Shown: positions 33,492 to 45,000, numbered from the stretch's first letter. The stretch: 64,000 nucleotides of DNA from Eudorina sp. 2006-703-Eu-15 (GCA_003117195.1 BDSI01000061.1:62001-126000), one strand, 5' to 3'. Made by a program: numbers and translations. The notes: generated from the letters alone by a model not told the origin.

Positions 33492-34608
33492 ACATGCAGG
33501 CAGGCAGGCGGGCAGGCCCGGGCGAGGTCCAGGCGAACCCGACACCGTGAGGGAGAGGCTCGCTTATCGGGTACTGGTTTGGTGCTCTTTTACGGTTTCG
33601 CTGTCTTTATAGAGCAGGAGGGCTGCCCTCCCCAAAACAAGGCTATGAGACCTCCGATGGTGCCGACCGCGCGCAACTCACGACCCTCGCGCCCCCTTGC
33701 GCGCTTGCCCTTTTCACTCTTGCCTCACTATTTCACACTCTAAATCGCTGCTTCTTGCTCTCAAACTCTCACCTTCTCGCTCTCAATCTCTCACCCTCTC
33801 GATCTCTTCCTCTCAATCTCTTCCCCTCCTCGCGCCCCCTCTTCATCGGGTCGCAGGTGGGGCTCGCGATCGGCGTCGCCACTCACAGCCTCAACGAGTG
33901 CTCGGGGCGGCTCACGTATCGCGGCAAGGTGAGGCGGCCCGTGGGTCGGTAGGCCCGTGGGTCGGTAGGCACGTGGGTCGGTAGGCACGTGGGTCGGTAG
34001 GCACGTGGTTACAGGCAGGCAGGCAGGCAGGCAGGGCACAGGGCAGGGCCCCAATCTGCTGGTACGTGCCGCGTACCCAACGTGCACCGTCCGACCGCTG
34101 GACAGTATCGTACATCGCGGGGCGCACCAGCCTCGTGAACGGCGCTCGGCAGCCCGTGCGAACTGTACTGCGATAGTATGTGTACTGCGATAGCGTGTGT
34201 AGCTGTGTACTCGTATGTGTCGGCGCAGGCGCGCGAGGGCTGCCGAGTTTGATATTTAGGCAGGTGCGTGTGGCTTACGCACCACCGATGACGTGAAGCC
34301 GTCCCCTTTCCTCGGACCCCGGACCCCGGGCGCCAACCCCGCCCCCCGGCCCGCGGCCGTTCCCCTCGCCGCAGCTGATGAACCGCGCTTCTCGGCTGGC
34401 GGGGATCGCCTCCCCCGGCCAGGTGCTGTGCTCCCTCGCGGTGTGGGAGGCGTGTGAGGGCACGGTCGAGGACTTCCCGTCCCGCGTGTGCGGCAACTTC
34501 CTGGGCCCTATGCAGCTCAAGGGAATCCGCGAGGCGATCAACGTGGTGCAGTGCAGTCGGGAGGACGGCGGGGCGGAGGGGCGGCTCATGGAGCGGCAGT
34601 GGGTCTGA
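18571..34608 (+). CDS. Receptor-type class III nucleotidyl cyclase
   Basis: Fifteen exons close in phase to 2,249 residues: 18571-18785, 18859-18958, 19309-19543, 19958-20014, 20710-21687, 22123-22917, 23825-24043, 24913-25020, 25231-26747, 27411-27473, 29713-29782, 30111-31873, 33077-33400, 33857-33928, 34375-34608. The exon 9 donor would be GC, so that boundary is the weakest. The order is signal peptide (residues 1-35), a solute-binding-like extracellular domain with many Asn-X-Ser/Thr sites, a membrane helix (about 809-831), then cyclase domain C1 from LLITDVQNST, and C2 ending at the C terminus. C1 holds both metal Asp residues (861, 905); C2 lacks the first but has Asn2175 and Arg2179. 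Family knowledge: such proteins make cAMP or cGMP. Large low-complexity insertions interrupt both domains. An in-frame ATG at 18508 is an alternative start. Confidence 0.85.
20282..20328. repeat. GATCTA tandem repeat in intron
   Basis: About seven copies of GATCTA (some GATCCA or GACCTA) lie in the intron between cyclase exons 4 and 5. Confidence 0.85.
23620..23755. repeat. CTCCCTCCAACTACCTCCCA tandem repeat in intron
   Basis: A degenerate 11-22-bp pyrimidine-rich tandem array lies in the intron before cyclase exon 7. It may lengthen the polypyrimidine tract. Confidence 0.75.
24244..24345. repeat. GTGATGGGGTTTGG tandem repeat in intron
   Basis: About seven copies of a 14-15-bp unit (GTGATGGGGTTTGG or TTTAGG variants) lie in the intron before cyclase exon 8. 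Confidence 0.8.
26327..26481 (+). repeat. 18-bp coding repeat (LQTQQQ) in the cyclase
   Basis: About eight in-frame copies of CTACAGACGCAGCAACAG (or CAGCAG) encode LQTQQQ inside the C1-domain insertion. The first copies use CAACAG and the later ones CAGCAG, showing spread of a variant along the array. A glutamine-rich, probably coiled-coil or flexible linker is expected. Confidence 0.9.
27654..28010. repeat. Dispersed element A with GT microsatellite end (copy 1)
   Basis: A (GT)n run (about 27654-27698) passes straight into TTAAAATAAACCGAG and about 310 bp of unique sequence ending near CCAGCGTCCGGGCTCC. The inverted copy at 32337-32652 is highly similar along its whole length and also ends in CA dinucleotides after TTTTAA. 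The layout is like a retroposed element with a microsatellite tail. It lies in the intron between cyclase exons 10 and 11. Confidence 0.8.
28391..28500. repeat. Dispersed element B with GT end (copy 1)
   Basis: GT-rich sequence runs into ATCGTTACATATCTGCCGGG, CCGACGCTGGCCGGGGGCGC and on through a GGGAGACCGCCGAAGCACTC segment. A near-identical copy is at 36280-36378, also directly after a (GT)n run. The copies diverge after a small hairpin-like CTCTCCC...GGGAGAG segment. Confidence 0.8.
28501..29112. other. Intron DNA, likely element body
   Basis: Unique-looking sequence between elements B and C inside the long intron preceding cyclase exon 11. Plus and minus frames are partly open but show no recognised domain. 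It may be the body of a longer retroelement whose ends are B and C. Confidence 0.3.
29113..29283. repeat. Dispersed element C (copy 1)
   Basis: It contains AAGGAGAAAAGCTGAGCCGC, followed by GAGACCAGAGTTACCAATAT and CCCCAAGGTGGTGTAGTCCG. The whole segment is present in inverted orientation at 32659-32820. Its first 35 bp or so are shared with four further loci (36490, 38373, 46674, 59191). Confidence 0.8.
29383..29438. repeat. TA/GT microsatellite in intron
   Basis: Runs of TA interrupted once and continuing as TATATGTGTG lie in the intron before cyclase exon 11. Confidence 0.9.
32119..32335. repeat. CA and CACACACG compound microsatellite
   Basis: (CA)n passes into about 20 copies of ACACACGC and directly abuts the inverted copy of element A at 32337. 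All six frames are open across it; the His/Thr and Cys/Val strings they give are not proteins. Confidence 0.95.
32337..32820. repeat. Composite of inverted elements A and C (copy 2)
   Basis: 32337-32652 is the inverted copy of element A and 32659-32820 the inverted copy of element C, joined by a short CA run. Relative to the first locus (27.7-29.3 kb), where A and C are 1.1 kb apart, they are adjacent here. Both lie in the intron between cyclase exons 12 and 13. Confidence 0.8.
32811..32897. repeat. (CA)n microsatellite
   Basis: About 42 CA units directly follow GATATAA at the end of the inverted element C. Confidence 0.95.
33448..33512. repeat. CAGG tetranucleotide repeat
   Basis: Roughly a dozen AGGC units in the intron after cyclase exon 13; a related AGGC run is at 34014-34035. 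Confidence 0.9.
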
Positions 34609-36220
34609 GCCGTGAGGGCGGGGAGGGGGGGCGGGGGTTGTTGCGGTTTCGCTGTCTTTATTGACGAATAGGAGGAGGGGAGTGTTGTTGCACCGGAGAC
34701 GATAGAGCGGACGTCAGGCCCTCAAATTGAGGTCGGACACCCGTCTCCGTCGCCGCCGTGTCGTTTGGTGTGCCGGGCAGTGCCGGGTGACGGGACTTGG
34801 CGGGTGGGATTGAATTGAAAAAAGAAATAATAAACTCGAAGAACACGGGGCGGGGGGACACGGGGCTCTGGGCCGGGCAGGCTTGCAGCAGGAAGGGGGT
34901 TTGCGGGGTGACGGGTTGCAGCAAGCAAGGAGGGACGAGCTTGCAAGGGGCCAGATTGGGGCAGATTGGGGCAGATTGGGCCAGCTTGGCAAGGGACGGG
35001 CTTAGCAGGGGGGGCAGACTGCTCAAGGAGGGGGGCGTACTGGCCTGCATGGTTTGCCGTGCGATGGACAAACAGCTTAAGGGTGAGCCGTTTTGTTTGT
35101 GGGAGAGGCCAGGCGTCCGTTGACGTGGTTGTATGTAGTGAGGAATATGAGAAAACGTGCGCAAGCAATTTCGCAGATCGACGCCCGCGTGGGACCGTGC
35201 ATGGCTGGCCGCTGTGAGGGGTAAGGCACTTTTTGTAAGGGATTTTGGAAGGCAGGGAAAAAGGTGCGCGCAGACCAAGGGATGCGTACTAGGGTTTGAT
35301 GGTCGATTTGATAACCCATGCGAAATGAAAGGGGGAGCGTTTGTACATACAGTTCTCTTAAAGGAGGGGCGTGAACGGTGGCCCCGATGACGAACGCCGC
35401 GGGCACGTAGCAGCAGCAGCAGCAGTTGCAGGAGGAGGAGGATTGCGTGGGGTTCGTCATCATCATCATCACCATCATCATCACCATCACCATCATCGCG
35501 TGTTTGGTGCGTTTCGACGACACGCGCGCCAGCCATGTGTTGGGCGAGCGAGCTGTGTTCGTTGCTGCTGCTGCTGCTGCTGCTGCCACGATCGCGCGGC
35601 GGGGCGGGGAGGTGAAGTGCCTGTCCGTACTGCCCTGACGGAGGCATCAAACGACGGGGCGGGGAGGGGCGGGCGGCGCGGCGGGACGCCGGGAGGCGCG
35701 GACGACACAGTCCGTTCCGGAGAGGGAGGGAAGAATCAAAGTACGGAATGGACGCTGGTTACCCTGCCGCCACCGCCGCCGCCGCCGCCGCGCGTCATGC
35801 GTCATGCGTCATGCACACACACACACACACACAGTGCGCTGAGTGCGCTGACCGACGCGCGTGATGCGCTGGGCTTGGGGCGGGGGCGACGTAGGTGGTG
35901 AGTGCAGTCGTGGTTGGCGCACGGGTTTTATTTGTCTGACGTTGGGGAGTTTAGGAGACAGACCTCGAGCCAGGGACAGACAGACAGACAGACAGACAGA
36001 CAGCGCAACCCCCGTTGGGGGACTGCACGAATGCTTTGTTGCGGTTTCGCTGTCTAGACACCGACGTGAGGGCGGGGGGCCGCGCGGTGGTCCCGCATCC
36101 CCACCCGACCGGGAGGACTTGCGCGCCAACCCGTGCGCGTGCGCGCACGGGCGGCCAAATGCGCACCCGGGTACATCTTCAACAAAGCGCGGACTTGCGT
36201 GCTTTGCGCGCAGGCGGCGC

Positions 36221-36282
<62 letters not shown>

Positions 36283-36378
36283 CGTTACATATCTGCCGGG
36301 CCGACGCTGGCCGGGGGCGCTAACCCGCCCCATACGGGAGACCGCCGAAGCACTCTCCCAGAGAACTGGGAGAGGGGC
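36221..36378. repeat. (GT)n run plus element B (copy 2)
   Basis: About 28 GT units run directly into the element B sequence (ATCGTTACATATCTGCCGGG onward), as at 28391. The shared length is about 95 bp. Confidence 0.85.
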
Positions 36379-36489
36379 GAGGAGACACAGCACGGGACCA
36401 CAAGGGTGCCGTGCACCCGGGGCCTCTAGCCCCATCTAAAACGCGTGTGTGTGTGTGTGTGTGTGTCTTTTAGGTAAGAGACCCGCAGG

Positions 36490-36525
36490 TGTGTGTTAGC
36501 AAGGAGAAAAGCTGAGCCGTGAATA
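36490..36525. repeat. Element C end motif copy
   Basis: GTGTGTGTTAGCAAGGAGAA followed by AAGCTGAGCCGTGAATAAGC, closely matching the start of element C at 29113. It is preceded and followed by GT-rich sequence. Confidence 0.7.
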
Positions 36526-38372
36526 AGCAGAACCGAGGTGTGTGTGTGGCTGGCTGGCTGGCTGGATTCCCGGATTGAGTCCCACGGTTACTTACAAAGA
36601 AGGTAGGGCGTGAAGGTGGGGATGCATGGATGGACGGCTGGGACGGGCTTCATCGGTCTTGGTCCAGCAGGGCCGGCGCGCCTCGCCCATAAATCAGCGG
36701 TGATCCCCCCAGTCGGTCGATAAGAGCGCAGTCCTGATGCATGGCTTGTTTGCTTGCATGTTGCCCGACGGAAACGACCGGCGGTCGCATCGCTCGAACG
36801 TGCGTTTCCGTAAATGAGCTGTTGTTGTGCACATGAGGTCATCGAAGTGAGCTACGACACTTGGATGGGGCGGCGTGGATGGGGGGATGGGGCTGGAGGA
36901 ATGGCGGCTGGGGGCATGGAGGGATGATGAGGCTGGAGGGATGGCGGCGGCGGCGGCGCGCGCGCGCGCGGGGTCGCATGCGTGTGCGCCTGCGCGCGGT
37001 TGCCGGCCACGGTTTGGTTCCGGAGCAGCGCGCGGTGGGCATTGTGGGGATATGGAGACAGGTAGGCGGCGAGCTGGCAAGTGGTGAGTGCAGTCCTGTC
37101 CTCTGGCGCGCCCGAGCAACGACCTCCCAAGCCAAGGATCCGTCCATCCCATCCGAGTAAACGCCGATGTGCAGCAGTTCCGTCGTAGTTGGATACTGTC
37201 TGATTTGGTTCATGCGATTGTCGTAATTCATCATGGGGGTACATGCCGTTATGAATGTTGCATCGATTGATTAGATCGATGGGTCGATGGTGGGCGGTAC
37301 ATTAGTTGGGTCATGAATCAATCACGCATGGTGGCTCGTCACTCTGCAGCAGTGGGGCCCGTAGCTGTGGCTTGCGGGGACCAAGGAGGGCCGCGCGGGA
37401 GCCGCTGTTCTGCCGGTTGCAGCACACGCATCACGCGCAGCACACGCAGCTCCTTCGTGGGTGTCCGTCCGTTTCTGCGTGCCAAAGCCGTGCGTTTCGC
37501 CCTACTTGGAGGGATTGCGTGGCTGGTGTCATTGCCTAGCTGGCGTCGGCAGAGATCGGGATGCAGGTAGGTGTGCAGGCAGATGTGCAGCGCGCCGCCT
37601 ACCCTTCCTGCTGAAAACATTTACTGCCGCTTCATGAATAAATTTCACTGCAGCAGCAGCTGCACAGTTGGGGTATGCCCTTTCGAGATGGACCGATCCC
37701 GGCGTCGGCACCTCCCATCGCCATCGCAACCAGCACATACACTGGTTGAGGGGGCTTGCCTGCACGCGGCAGTGAGGGGCGGCCTGCACCTCGGTCTGTT
37801 ACTGACAATTGTTACAACCATTGTGGGCCCTTCGTCCCGACCGCCGGGCGCGTCTTGATGTTGGCTGGTTGATACGTCTGCGCCCAGTCTTCAGCCTGTG
37901 CCCGTAGGTGTCATGTTTGCTGTTGCTTCATGTGATGATGATGGATGAAGTAAACGTGATGATGGTTAGTTAAGAGCTCAAGGAAGGTATACAGAGTGGA
38001 CCGGTGGACCGTTTGCTGGCGCTGTTTGTGTTCTGCATTGGATGTCACATGTCGATGTTGTTGTTGTGTATGATGTCGTCACCGCCGCGCTGCTGCTGTC
38101 CGTTGCGGCCGGATGTCTAGGGAAGGATGGAGGGTCACGAGAGTGGCCCCCAACCCCCCACAATCCCTCCTCGTGTGTGTGTGTGCCGGGTGACATGGGC
38201 GGAGAGTCATCACACCTTGCACCGCTGATGAAGCGTCCGCGTGCGGATCGGTTCTTTCCGTTGTCGAAGCACACACACACACACACACCTCTGCTTTGCC
38301 TGCTTAAGCAACACACACACACACACACACTCATGCTTTGCCTGCTTCAGCAACACACAAACACGCACAAGT

Positions 38373-38408
38373 CGCTTCTGGCGGCTCAGTTCTCTTTTAC
38401 GCGCACAC
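38373..38408. repeat. Element C end motif copy, inverted
   Basis: CGCTTCTGGCGGCTCAGTTC followed by TCTTTTACGCGCACAC, the inverted form of the element C end, again running into CA-rich sequence. Upstream, a CA run plus CTCATGCTTTGCCTGCTT-type sequence is itself duplicated (38270-38356). Confidence 0.65.
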
Positions 38409-39826
38409 GAGGTTATCCCATGACACGCACATCACACACCGGGTCTGTTTTCAACAGCCGCAGACAACCCTCGGCAGAGGCGAGAGCGTGGTGCGCTGTC
38501 GGCGCACGCCGGGGGCCGTGTATGTGCGACGAATGACCAAGACACGAGCCACCGTGCGTCGTTGTTTGCGCGCTTGCGCACGTGCACGAGAGCACGGCGG
38601 CGGCGGCGGCCTCGCGTGTCTGCCTCTGCCTGACGACGGATGGTGTGTATGTGTGCCCAGCGAGGCGTGTGCATGTAGTAGCACCGTTACAGTGTGGATA
38701 GGCTTCCGGGCCCTGTCCAAGCATTTGCGTGTGTGCGCATCACGGGACGTGGGATGACTTGACGAACTCAGTACCTGGAACCGGTGATGTGCGCTGCTGG
38801 TTCGTGTATCGGCAGCCGTGGTTGGCGTTGGCCGAGTGCAGGAAACCCGTCCTGATGGTTAGCGGCCGCCGAGACCCCGACACTGTGTTGGGTTGGCCAC
38901 TCAGCCTTGAGGGCGCTTGGGAGCCATTGCCCTTGGATCCCACCTGGCAACTCAACAACCGCACAAGCAAGTGAGACTGCGTGTGGATGGCTAGCGCCAT
39001 TCCATGATGGCAACACTGCTCACGACACACATTTGTGAATCAAATGGGGACAACGAAGAAGGACGGAGTGATGCTGTCGACTGCATCCATGGGTTCGTCC
39101 CCACCATCCAGGCTTTCGTGGGGACTCCGGGGGAGGACGTGGGTATAACCCATTCGCGCGGACCTTTATTTATTTCAAAAATCAAATATAAAAATGTCAA
39201 CGGCCGGCTTGATTATCGGCTTGATTATCGCGCCACGCGCGGGCTCTGATTGTTGTCACCACATCCGTTGAGCTGCGGGGGGCCGGACCTGCGGTCGGTC
39301 GGAGCTGCGGGCCGGCTCCCCCCGGCAGGGCGGGACAGCGAACAGCAGCTCCACGACCCAACACTCATTCGGGGTGCAGGCCCGCCCAGCACTCTTATTC
39401 GGCGCGTGCAAGCCGCCTCTCACCCATCTGTGTATGTGTATGTGCCCTGCGCTGCAGCGCGCGTGGCGGCCCGCCGCCCGGGTAGCGCGCGGCCAACTTG
39501 CGACGGGGCTTGCGCCCGTTCGTCGGTGTGCTGGCTCAGGGGCCCCGATACCCCGTGGCTTAGGGGTGCGCGTCGCATCCGTCGCTGCAGGTGTCTGTGG
39601 GCAGGGTGGTGTGTGGGTGTCGGGTAGGCCGGGTGGAGCCGGGGGTGCACGCACAGTCGGTGGGGATCGGTCGTCTGGGGGACCCTGGCCCCCGACCATG
39701 TGATTGATCCGCTTGATCAAGGGCGCTCCGAAACCAAACCAAACCATTACATGCGCAACATGCGTGATACGCGCACGCCTTGCAGTTGCCGCCATAGTTT
39801 AGCTGTGGTGCTGCGCACATCGTTCA

Positions 39827-39856
39827 ACAGCCGGCCGGCGCCCGCCGGCCGGCTGT
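39827..39856. other. Perfect 14-bp hairpin
   Basis: ACAGCCGGCCGGCG and CGCCGGCCGGCTGT are exact reverse complements separated by two bases. No gene or known element is next to it. Confidence 0.8.
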
Positions 39857-41962
39857 CCTTTTCGGGATGCGTATCGAGATGCATATCGAGACGGCGCACC
39901 GCTGGAGGCTGGGGAGGAGGGCCACGCACGGCGGCCGGCACAGGCTGCCGGCTTGGAGGCACCGCGGCTTGGAGGCGGCGTCGCCGGCCAGCCGCTGCTC
40001 CGCGCGCGCCGCTTCCTCGCCCCGCGGCCCGGGTGCTGCCGTCGCCACGGCTGCGCTGCAGCGAGCAATCCCCTTTTTGTCAACCAAGACAGCAAGCAAT
40101 CCCCTGCGCTGCTGAGGCGGTCGCGGCCGTCGGGCCCGACGTTGTGGAGTCTGTGGTGGACACCGCCGTGACCGTTGAGCAACCCCTGCCCCGCCCCCAG
40201 TGCTGTGGCGGCATTGACCAGCGTTGACCGCGGGTCGGTGCCGCCGTTGGGCGGCGCGTTGGTGGGTGGCTGTGTGGGTGGGTACAACTGCGCGCAGCGC
40301 GCCGGTTACCTTGTTGGACCGGGGCATCAGCTGAGTCCCCCGTGTTCACGTGTTGTTACCATCACGATATGTATCCGCACCGATCAGCGCGTGTGCGCCA
40401 TCGTGTTGGCACCGTGCCTGTGTCGCTGCTTTGTTTCTGCGTGCGTGAGGAAGTTTGGATTTAGGATGGGTGCAGGCGCAGGCCTGCATCGCAGCAGGCG
40501 GTGCGTCGCATGGAGATGGGTAGGAGACTGGGAGGACGTGCCGGCCGGCCGGCCGGCCGGCCGGCAGGCCGGCAGGCAGGCAGAGGTCGGCTGCTTCACG
40601 TCCCAAGGCCCTGCGAGAATGGGAGACACAAGGAGCACAATGGAGCACCTGCTGCCACTAGCCCTTCTGGGCCTGACCCCTGCGGTACCGACCCCGTGCT
40701 GAGCAACAACCACATCGATTTGAGCGGCAGGGCTCGCCGAAGTCGTCGCGTTCTGCTGGTGTCTTAGACCGGTTCATGAGTCGTCGGCAATGCACTCTGC
40801 GTGTGCCTGGCTGCAGTCTGCAACGGGTCGGCCGTGTCAGGCGCGGCAAGGAGTGTTCCGGCAGGAGTTTGCTGTGCTGGACGAATGGAGAGGCCGTGTC
40901 TATCGGGCATGTCAAGGAGAGTTGCGGCAGTGGTTGGGAACTAAGCGGGAAGGATGTGTGACTAACTGGAGGCCGTGCGACATGGGCAGCATCAGAGAAG
41001 GTGGAGGGATCAATCGCCGTCCCCGACGGCAAATGGCGCGTCGATGTCGGGCATGCACTCAGCACAGATACGGTGGCGGCTGGAATGCGTGTATAAGGGC
41101 ATTCGAGGCTGCCACCAATCAGGGCCCGTTGAACCACGCGGGGCGGGGGCAGCAGGGCCCACCACGTAATGCCCCATCATCCAATCAAGTGTACGGTATT
41201 AGCGCCAACCTGCCTCCCTCGGGCCAGCATAACTGCGGGTTGGTTGGGTGGGTATGCGAGTTGGGTGGGTGCGTGGGTGGGAGGGTGGCTGGGTGGGTGG
41301 GCGGCTTGTTGGGCGGGTGTGCGCGTGGTCAGCTGACCTATCCTTGCATTGGTCAGCAGGGGTCAGCTGGGTGTGAAGCTGCGAACACAATCGACACAAA
41401 ACGTCGCCATCAAGTTTTGCTGACCTGCAGAAACTGATCAATACCAAGGCGCCAATAATGGAACCCGATTCTGTATTGCAAAAGAAGGAAAATCGTTACA
41501 TTGCACCACGGCGGGGCCTTACAAGCGCCTTCGTAAAACCTCAAAATTAAAGTCTCTTTGCTGCCCGCAATCTGCTGCCCACGAAATCTTGTACCCTTCC
41601 TTCAACCCCAACCGTAAATTTGAGACCAGTTCCGGGTTCTCACTTCCTCCCTGACGACGGCCCATCGTCTGTATGGTTGTTCGGTTGCCAACAACGGACT
41701 GCCTCCTTGGACCAGGGCAGGCCGCAATGCTGCATGCGCATCACTTACCGATTCGACTCTCTGAATTTTATAATATGCTATGCGGCCGTTCCTGGGGATG
41801 CCAGGCGAGCGTGTGCGAAGATGCGTTTTCATTACTGAAAGCATATGCCATCGAAAAAGTGTGAGATGTAACAGAGAAGGCGAACATATTATTTTTCTTG
41901 GACTTTCAGTCGTTATTGCCCAGAAACGTATCTTGAGACGCTCGACGGAAGTTGTTCGCGTG

Positions 41963-41974
41963 TGATAATATATT
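41963..41974 (+). promoter_or_regulatory. Candidate TATA box of the first SYLF gene
   Basis: GATAATATATTG lies about 85 bases upstream of the ATG at 42055, a reasonable spacing for a TATA box plus a short 5' leader. Inferred from position only. Confidence 0.35.
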
Positions 41975-42054
41975 GCAAGTAAACGTCTTGCACGCGGTCT
42001 TCGCCGATCCCGAAGCTTAATTACTGTCAAGTAAGCTTACCCGATCTCGCAAAG

Positions 42055-45000
42055 ATGAGGCCAGAGACCTACGCCAACGACATGCTGGAGACGGTGAAGG
42101 CTATTTCCGAGACTCTCAAGAAAAAGAACAAAATCCAGGTCCCCATCAGCAGCATGGGTTACAAGGTATATTTGCACTTCATTTTCATAAATTCTTGTCC
42201 TGCTTGCCCGCACTAGTGCGTGACTCGATATGGTGGGCACGAGAGCGCTGCACCATCATGATGGCCCTGACCGCATCACCTGTACCGATACTCTCAGGGC
42301 ATTCTGCTGATTCGTTCTATCAAGGGTGCCGCGGTGCTCGGCTTCGAGCGCGGCCATGGCATGGCCTTCAAGGTCTTGGAGACGCTGCCCGACGGCACCA
42401 CCAAGCTGTCGCCGCCCGTGATGGTGAAGACATCCAAAGTCGCAGTGGGCATTCAGCTTGGTAAGGTGGGGGTGGGGGGAGGCTGGTCGCGCTGCGGCCC
42501 TGCATACGGCCCTGCATACGGCCCTGTACGGCCGCCAGACTGCCTGCCAGCTGTGTGCCACGGCTTGGCCGAAAACAAACGACATCCGCAACCCCCGGTC
42601 CTCGGATCCCGCCCGTGCCCCCCTCGAAGGTTTCAACTCCGTCTACAGTCTCATGTTGCTGCCCGAGGAAGAGCAGCTGGAGGCGCTGCTCCGCGAGTCC
42701 GAGACCATCCTCGTGAGTGCCGTACAATGCCGTGCAGAGTCGTGCCGTACAGAGTCAAAGCCCTGAAGATGTTTATACAACCCGCGGCCCAGCGCGCGGC
42801 TGTCGTCGACGGCCCCTCGGAGCCACTGCGACCCTGCTGGTTCAAAAATTTGAGTTTTTTTAAATATGTATATATACATATACCGCGATTGGAGAGTGTC
42901 TGTGAAAGCCCAAGGCGCCGTGACGCAACCGATCCACATTTCGCGGCCCCTGAACCGCCCCTATCGATGGAAGCTATCCAACCGACAACCGACAACCCAC
43001 TTCATGCCCCGTCGCCCCTGTGCCCATGCAGGGCAAGGCAAGTCGCGGGGGCCGTGGCGGGGACAGACTCCCTCCTCCCCCTCCTCCAGGGAGAGGCGAG
43101 GCCGGGGTGCCGTGGGAGGGGGTCTCTGGCACGCGACTGCGGCGGGTCAGCCAGTGGCCCACTAGTGGCAGCACACGGGTCCAAAGGTAGCCCCGGTTAG
43201 CGGTTGACGGTTAGCAGTTGGCGGTTAGCGGTTGGCAAGGCTATCTTGCTGAGGTGGCTGCGCGATTCAGCTGTGCACAGGCGCCCGTCCGCGCGGGTCC
43301 ATCGAGGGATGGGGTCAGCCGAAGCCGCCTCGCGAACCGCACCTCCGCACGCGCCGTGAGGCGGCCGCGGGCTGTTCGAGGGGGGCCCGGGGGCGGTTGA
43401 ATCGGACGCGAGACCGGCAAGGGCTGCTCCGCAGTGCTCCATGTCTTTGCAGTCGACGTCCTCGAAGGAGGGTGTCGACGCGCGGAGGCACGGCGGTCCC
43501 ATCCAGGGGCAAGGCCGGGTCGCGTTTTGTGCGTCAGGACGCGCGGGCACGACCTCGCCGTACCATGTCGTATCGTGTCGTACTGTACCACACCGGGGTA
43601 TTGGCAGTACCCCCTCCCCAGGATGATCTCGGTCTGGGCCTACTGGGTTCGTTAAAGGTTGATGTCGGAACTGCCGTACGCCCCGGGGGTCGGTGCCAGT
43701 GCCCGCCGTCAGCGGAGCCGTCCCTAGTACCCCCTGGGGTTCCCCCCCGCAGCGCTCCCGAAGGGGGGGCGGTGTTACCAGCACACGTCCGCGCTGTCCG
43801 TTGAGGGCGGTGGTCTGAGGGCGAAGGCGGGTTGTTGGGCCGGTTCGGGTGGCGGCGCTCCTTGGCCCCCTCCCCTCCCCTTCCCTTCCCTTCCCTCTGC
43901 GCCCCTTCATGAGGGCTGGCGGACCAGAGGGCTGGAGGGCTGGCTGAACAGAGGGGTTGGGAGGTGGCCGCCGCTTTGGTGGGTTGTGTTTAGATTAGAG
44001 ACCCGCCCGACGACCCACACCAAGCACCAATCAGCCTTTGGTTGTGTTTGTGTGTTCGGGCGTGTGTCTGGCGGCGCGGCGGGGAGCGGTGTGTGCAGCT
44101 GCCCCGAAATGTCGCAGGGTCCTCCCATGCGGCCGGCCAGGCGAAGAAGCGGCCCTACCGCCAACCCCCAAACCCCCCGGGCAGCAGAGCTGGCTGGGGT
44201 TCTTCTTGTGAGGCCATCCGCGCGCCGCGTTGACCCAGGGTGAAGTACTGCCGTACACCTATGGTTGAGATACATAATATTGTGCCCAGCGACTGCGACA
44301 TCGCGCCGCTGGGAGGTCAGTGGATTTCCTCCGGGGTTTGTGGTGGTGGTGGTGGTGGTGGTGGTGGTGGTGGTGGTGGTGGTGGTGGTGGTGGTGGTGG
44401 TGGTGGTGGTGGTGGTGGTGGTGGTGGTGGTGGTGGTGGTGCAGTGTGTTTGACGCCCCTGACGCCCGTGATGCCCGTGCAGGACTTCGAGGTGAGCGGC
44501 TACCCTGGAGTCAACTCGGACAACATCACCACGTTCCACAAGGTAGGTAGGGTGTACGGTGTACGGTGTACGGATGTGTGCGCTAAACAAGCGAGAAACC
44601 CGCCCAGAATCACCCAGGCCCAGGCTGCTCACCAGGTGTGTTGATCGGCGGGCAGCAGGCAGGAGTCGAGTCATCAATCGCACAACCGCCAGTATGACAT
44701 GGAGCTCCCATGTACGACATCCACAACTGCCATGCCCTTGCCCCAGCTGCGGCGGCGGAGCAGCAGCTGCTGCTGTTGCAGTTGCTGATTGCACTTTGGG
44801 GTTCATTGACAGTCCCCAACATTTGAGAAACCCCCAATTCCTCGTCCCCCTTGCTCCCCATCCGCTGCCGTACACTCTGTCCGTACAGTCGTCGATGAAG
44901 GCGGTCACGGATGGGGTCCACATCAGTCCCGCCATCATCCAGGCCACTGACAGCTTCATGGTCTGTGACATCTCATTGTATGGTAAGTCCAGCAAATGTA

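Larger units (their letters stand above)
34609..42054. other. 7.4-kb region without recognisable genes
   Basis: Between the cyclase stop and the first SYLF gene I find no exon I can defend. The region contains a TGTAA poly(A) candidate at about 35235, CAT triplets (35457-35500), an ACAG run (35976-36004), a long GT run (36221-36278), CA runs (35812-35832, 38271-38330), GGCC repeats (40543-40566) and copies of elements B and C. Some short frames (38756-38974, 40790-41437) look slightly protein-like but have no motif or splice support. Confidence 0.5.

Noticed and set aside
40775..41440. Cys/His-containing frames suggestive of an SBP zinc finger
   Set aside because: Cysteine spacing does not match the SBP domain, and the protein-like signal moves between frames.
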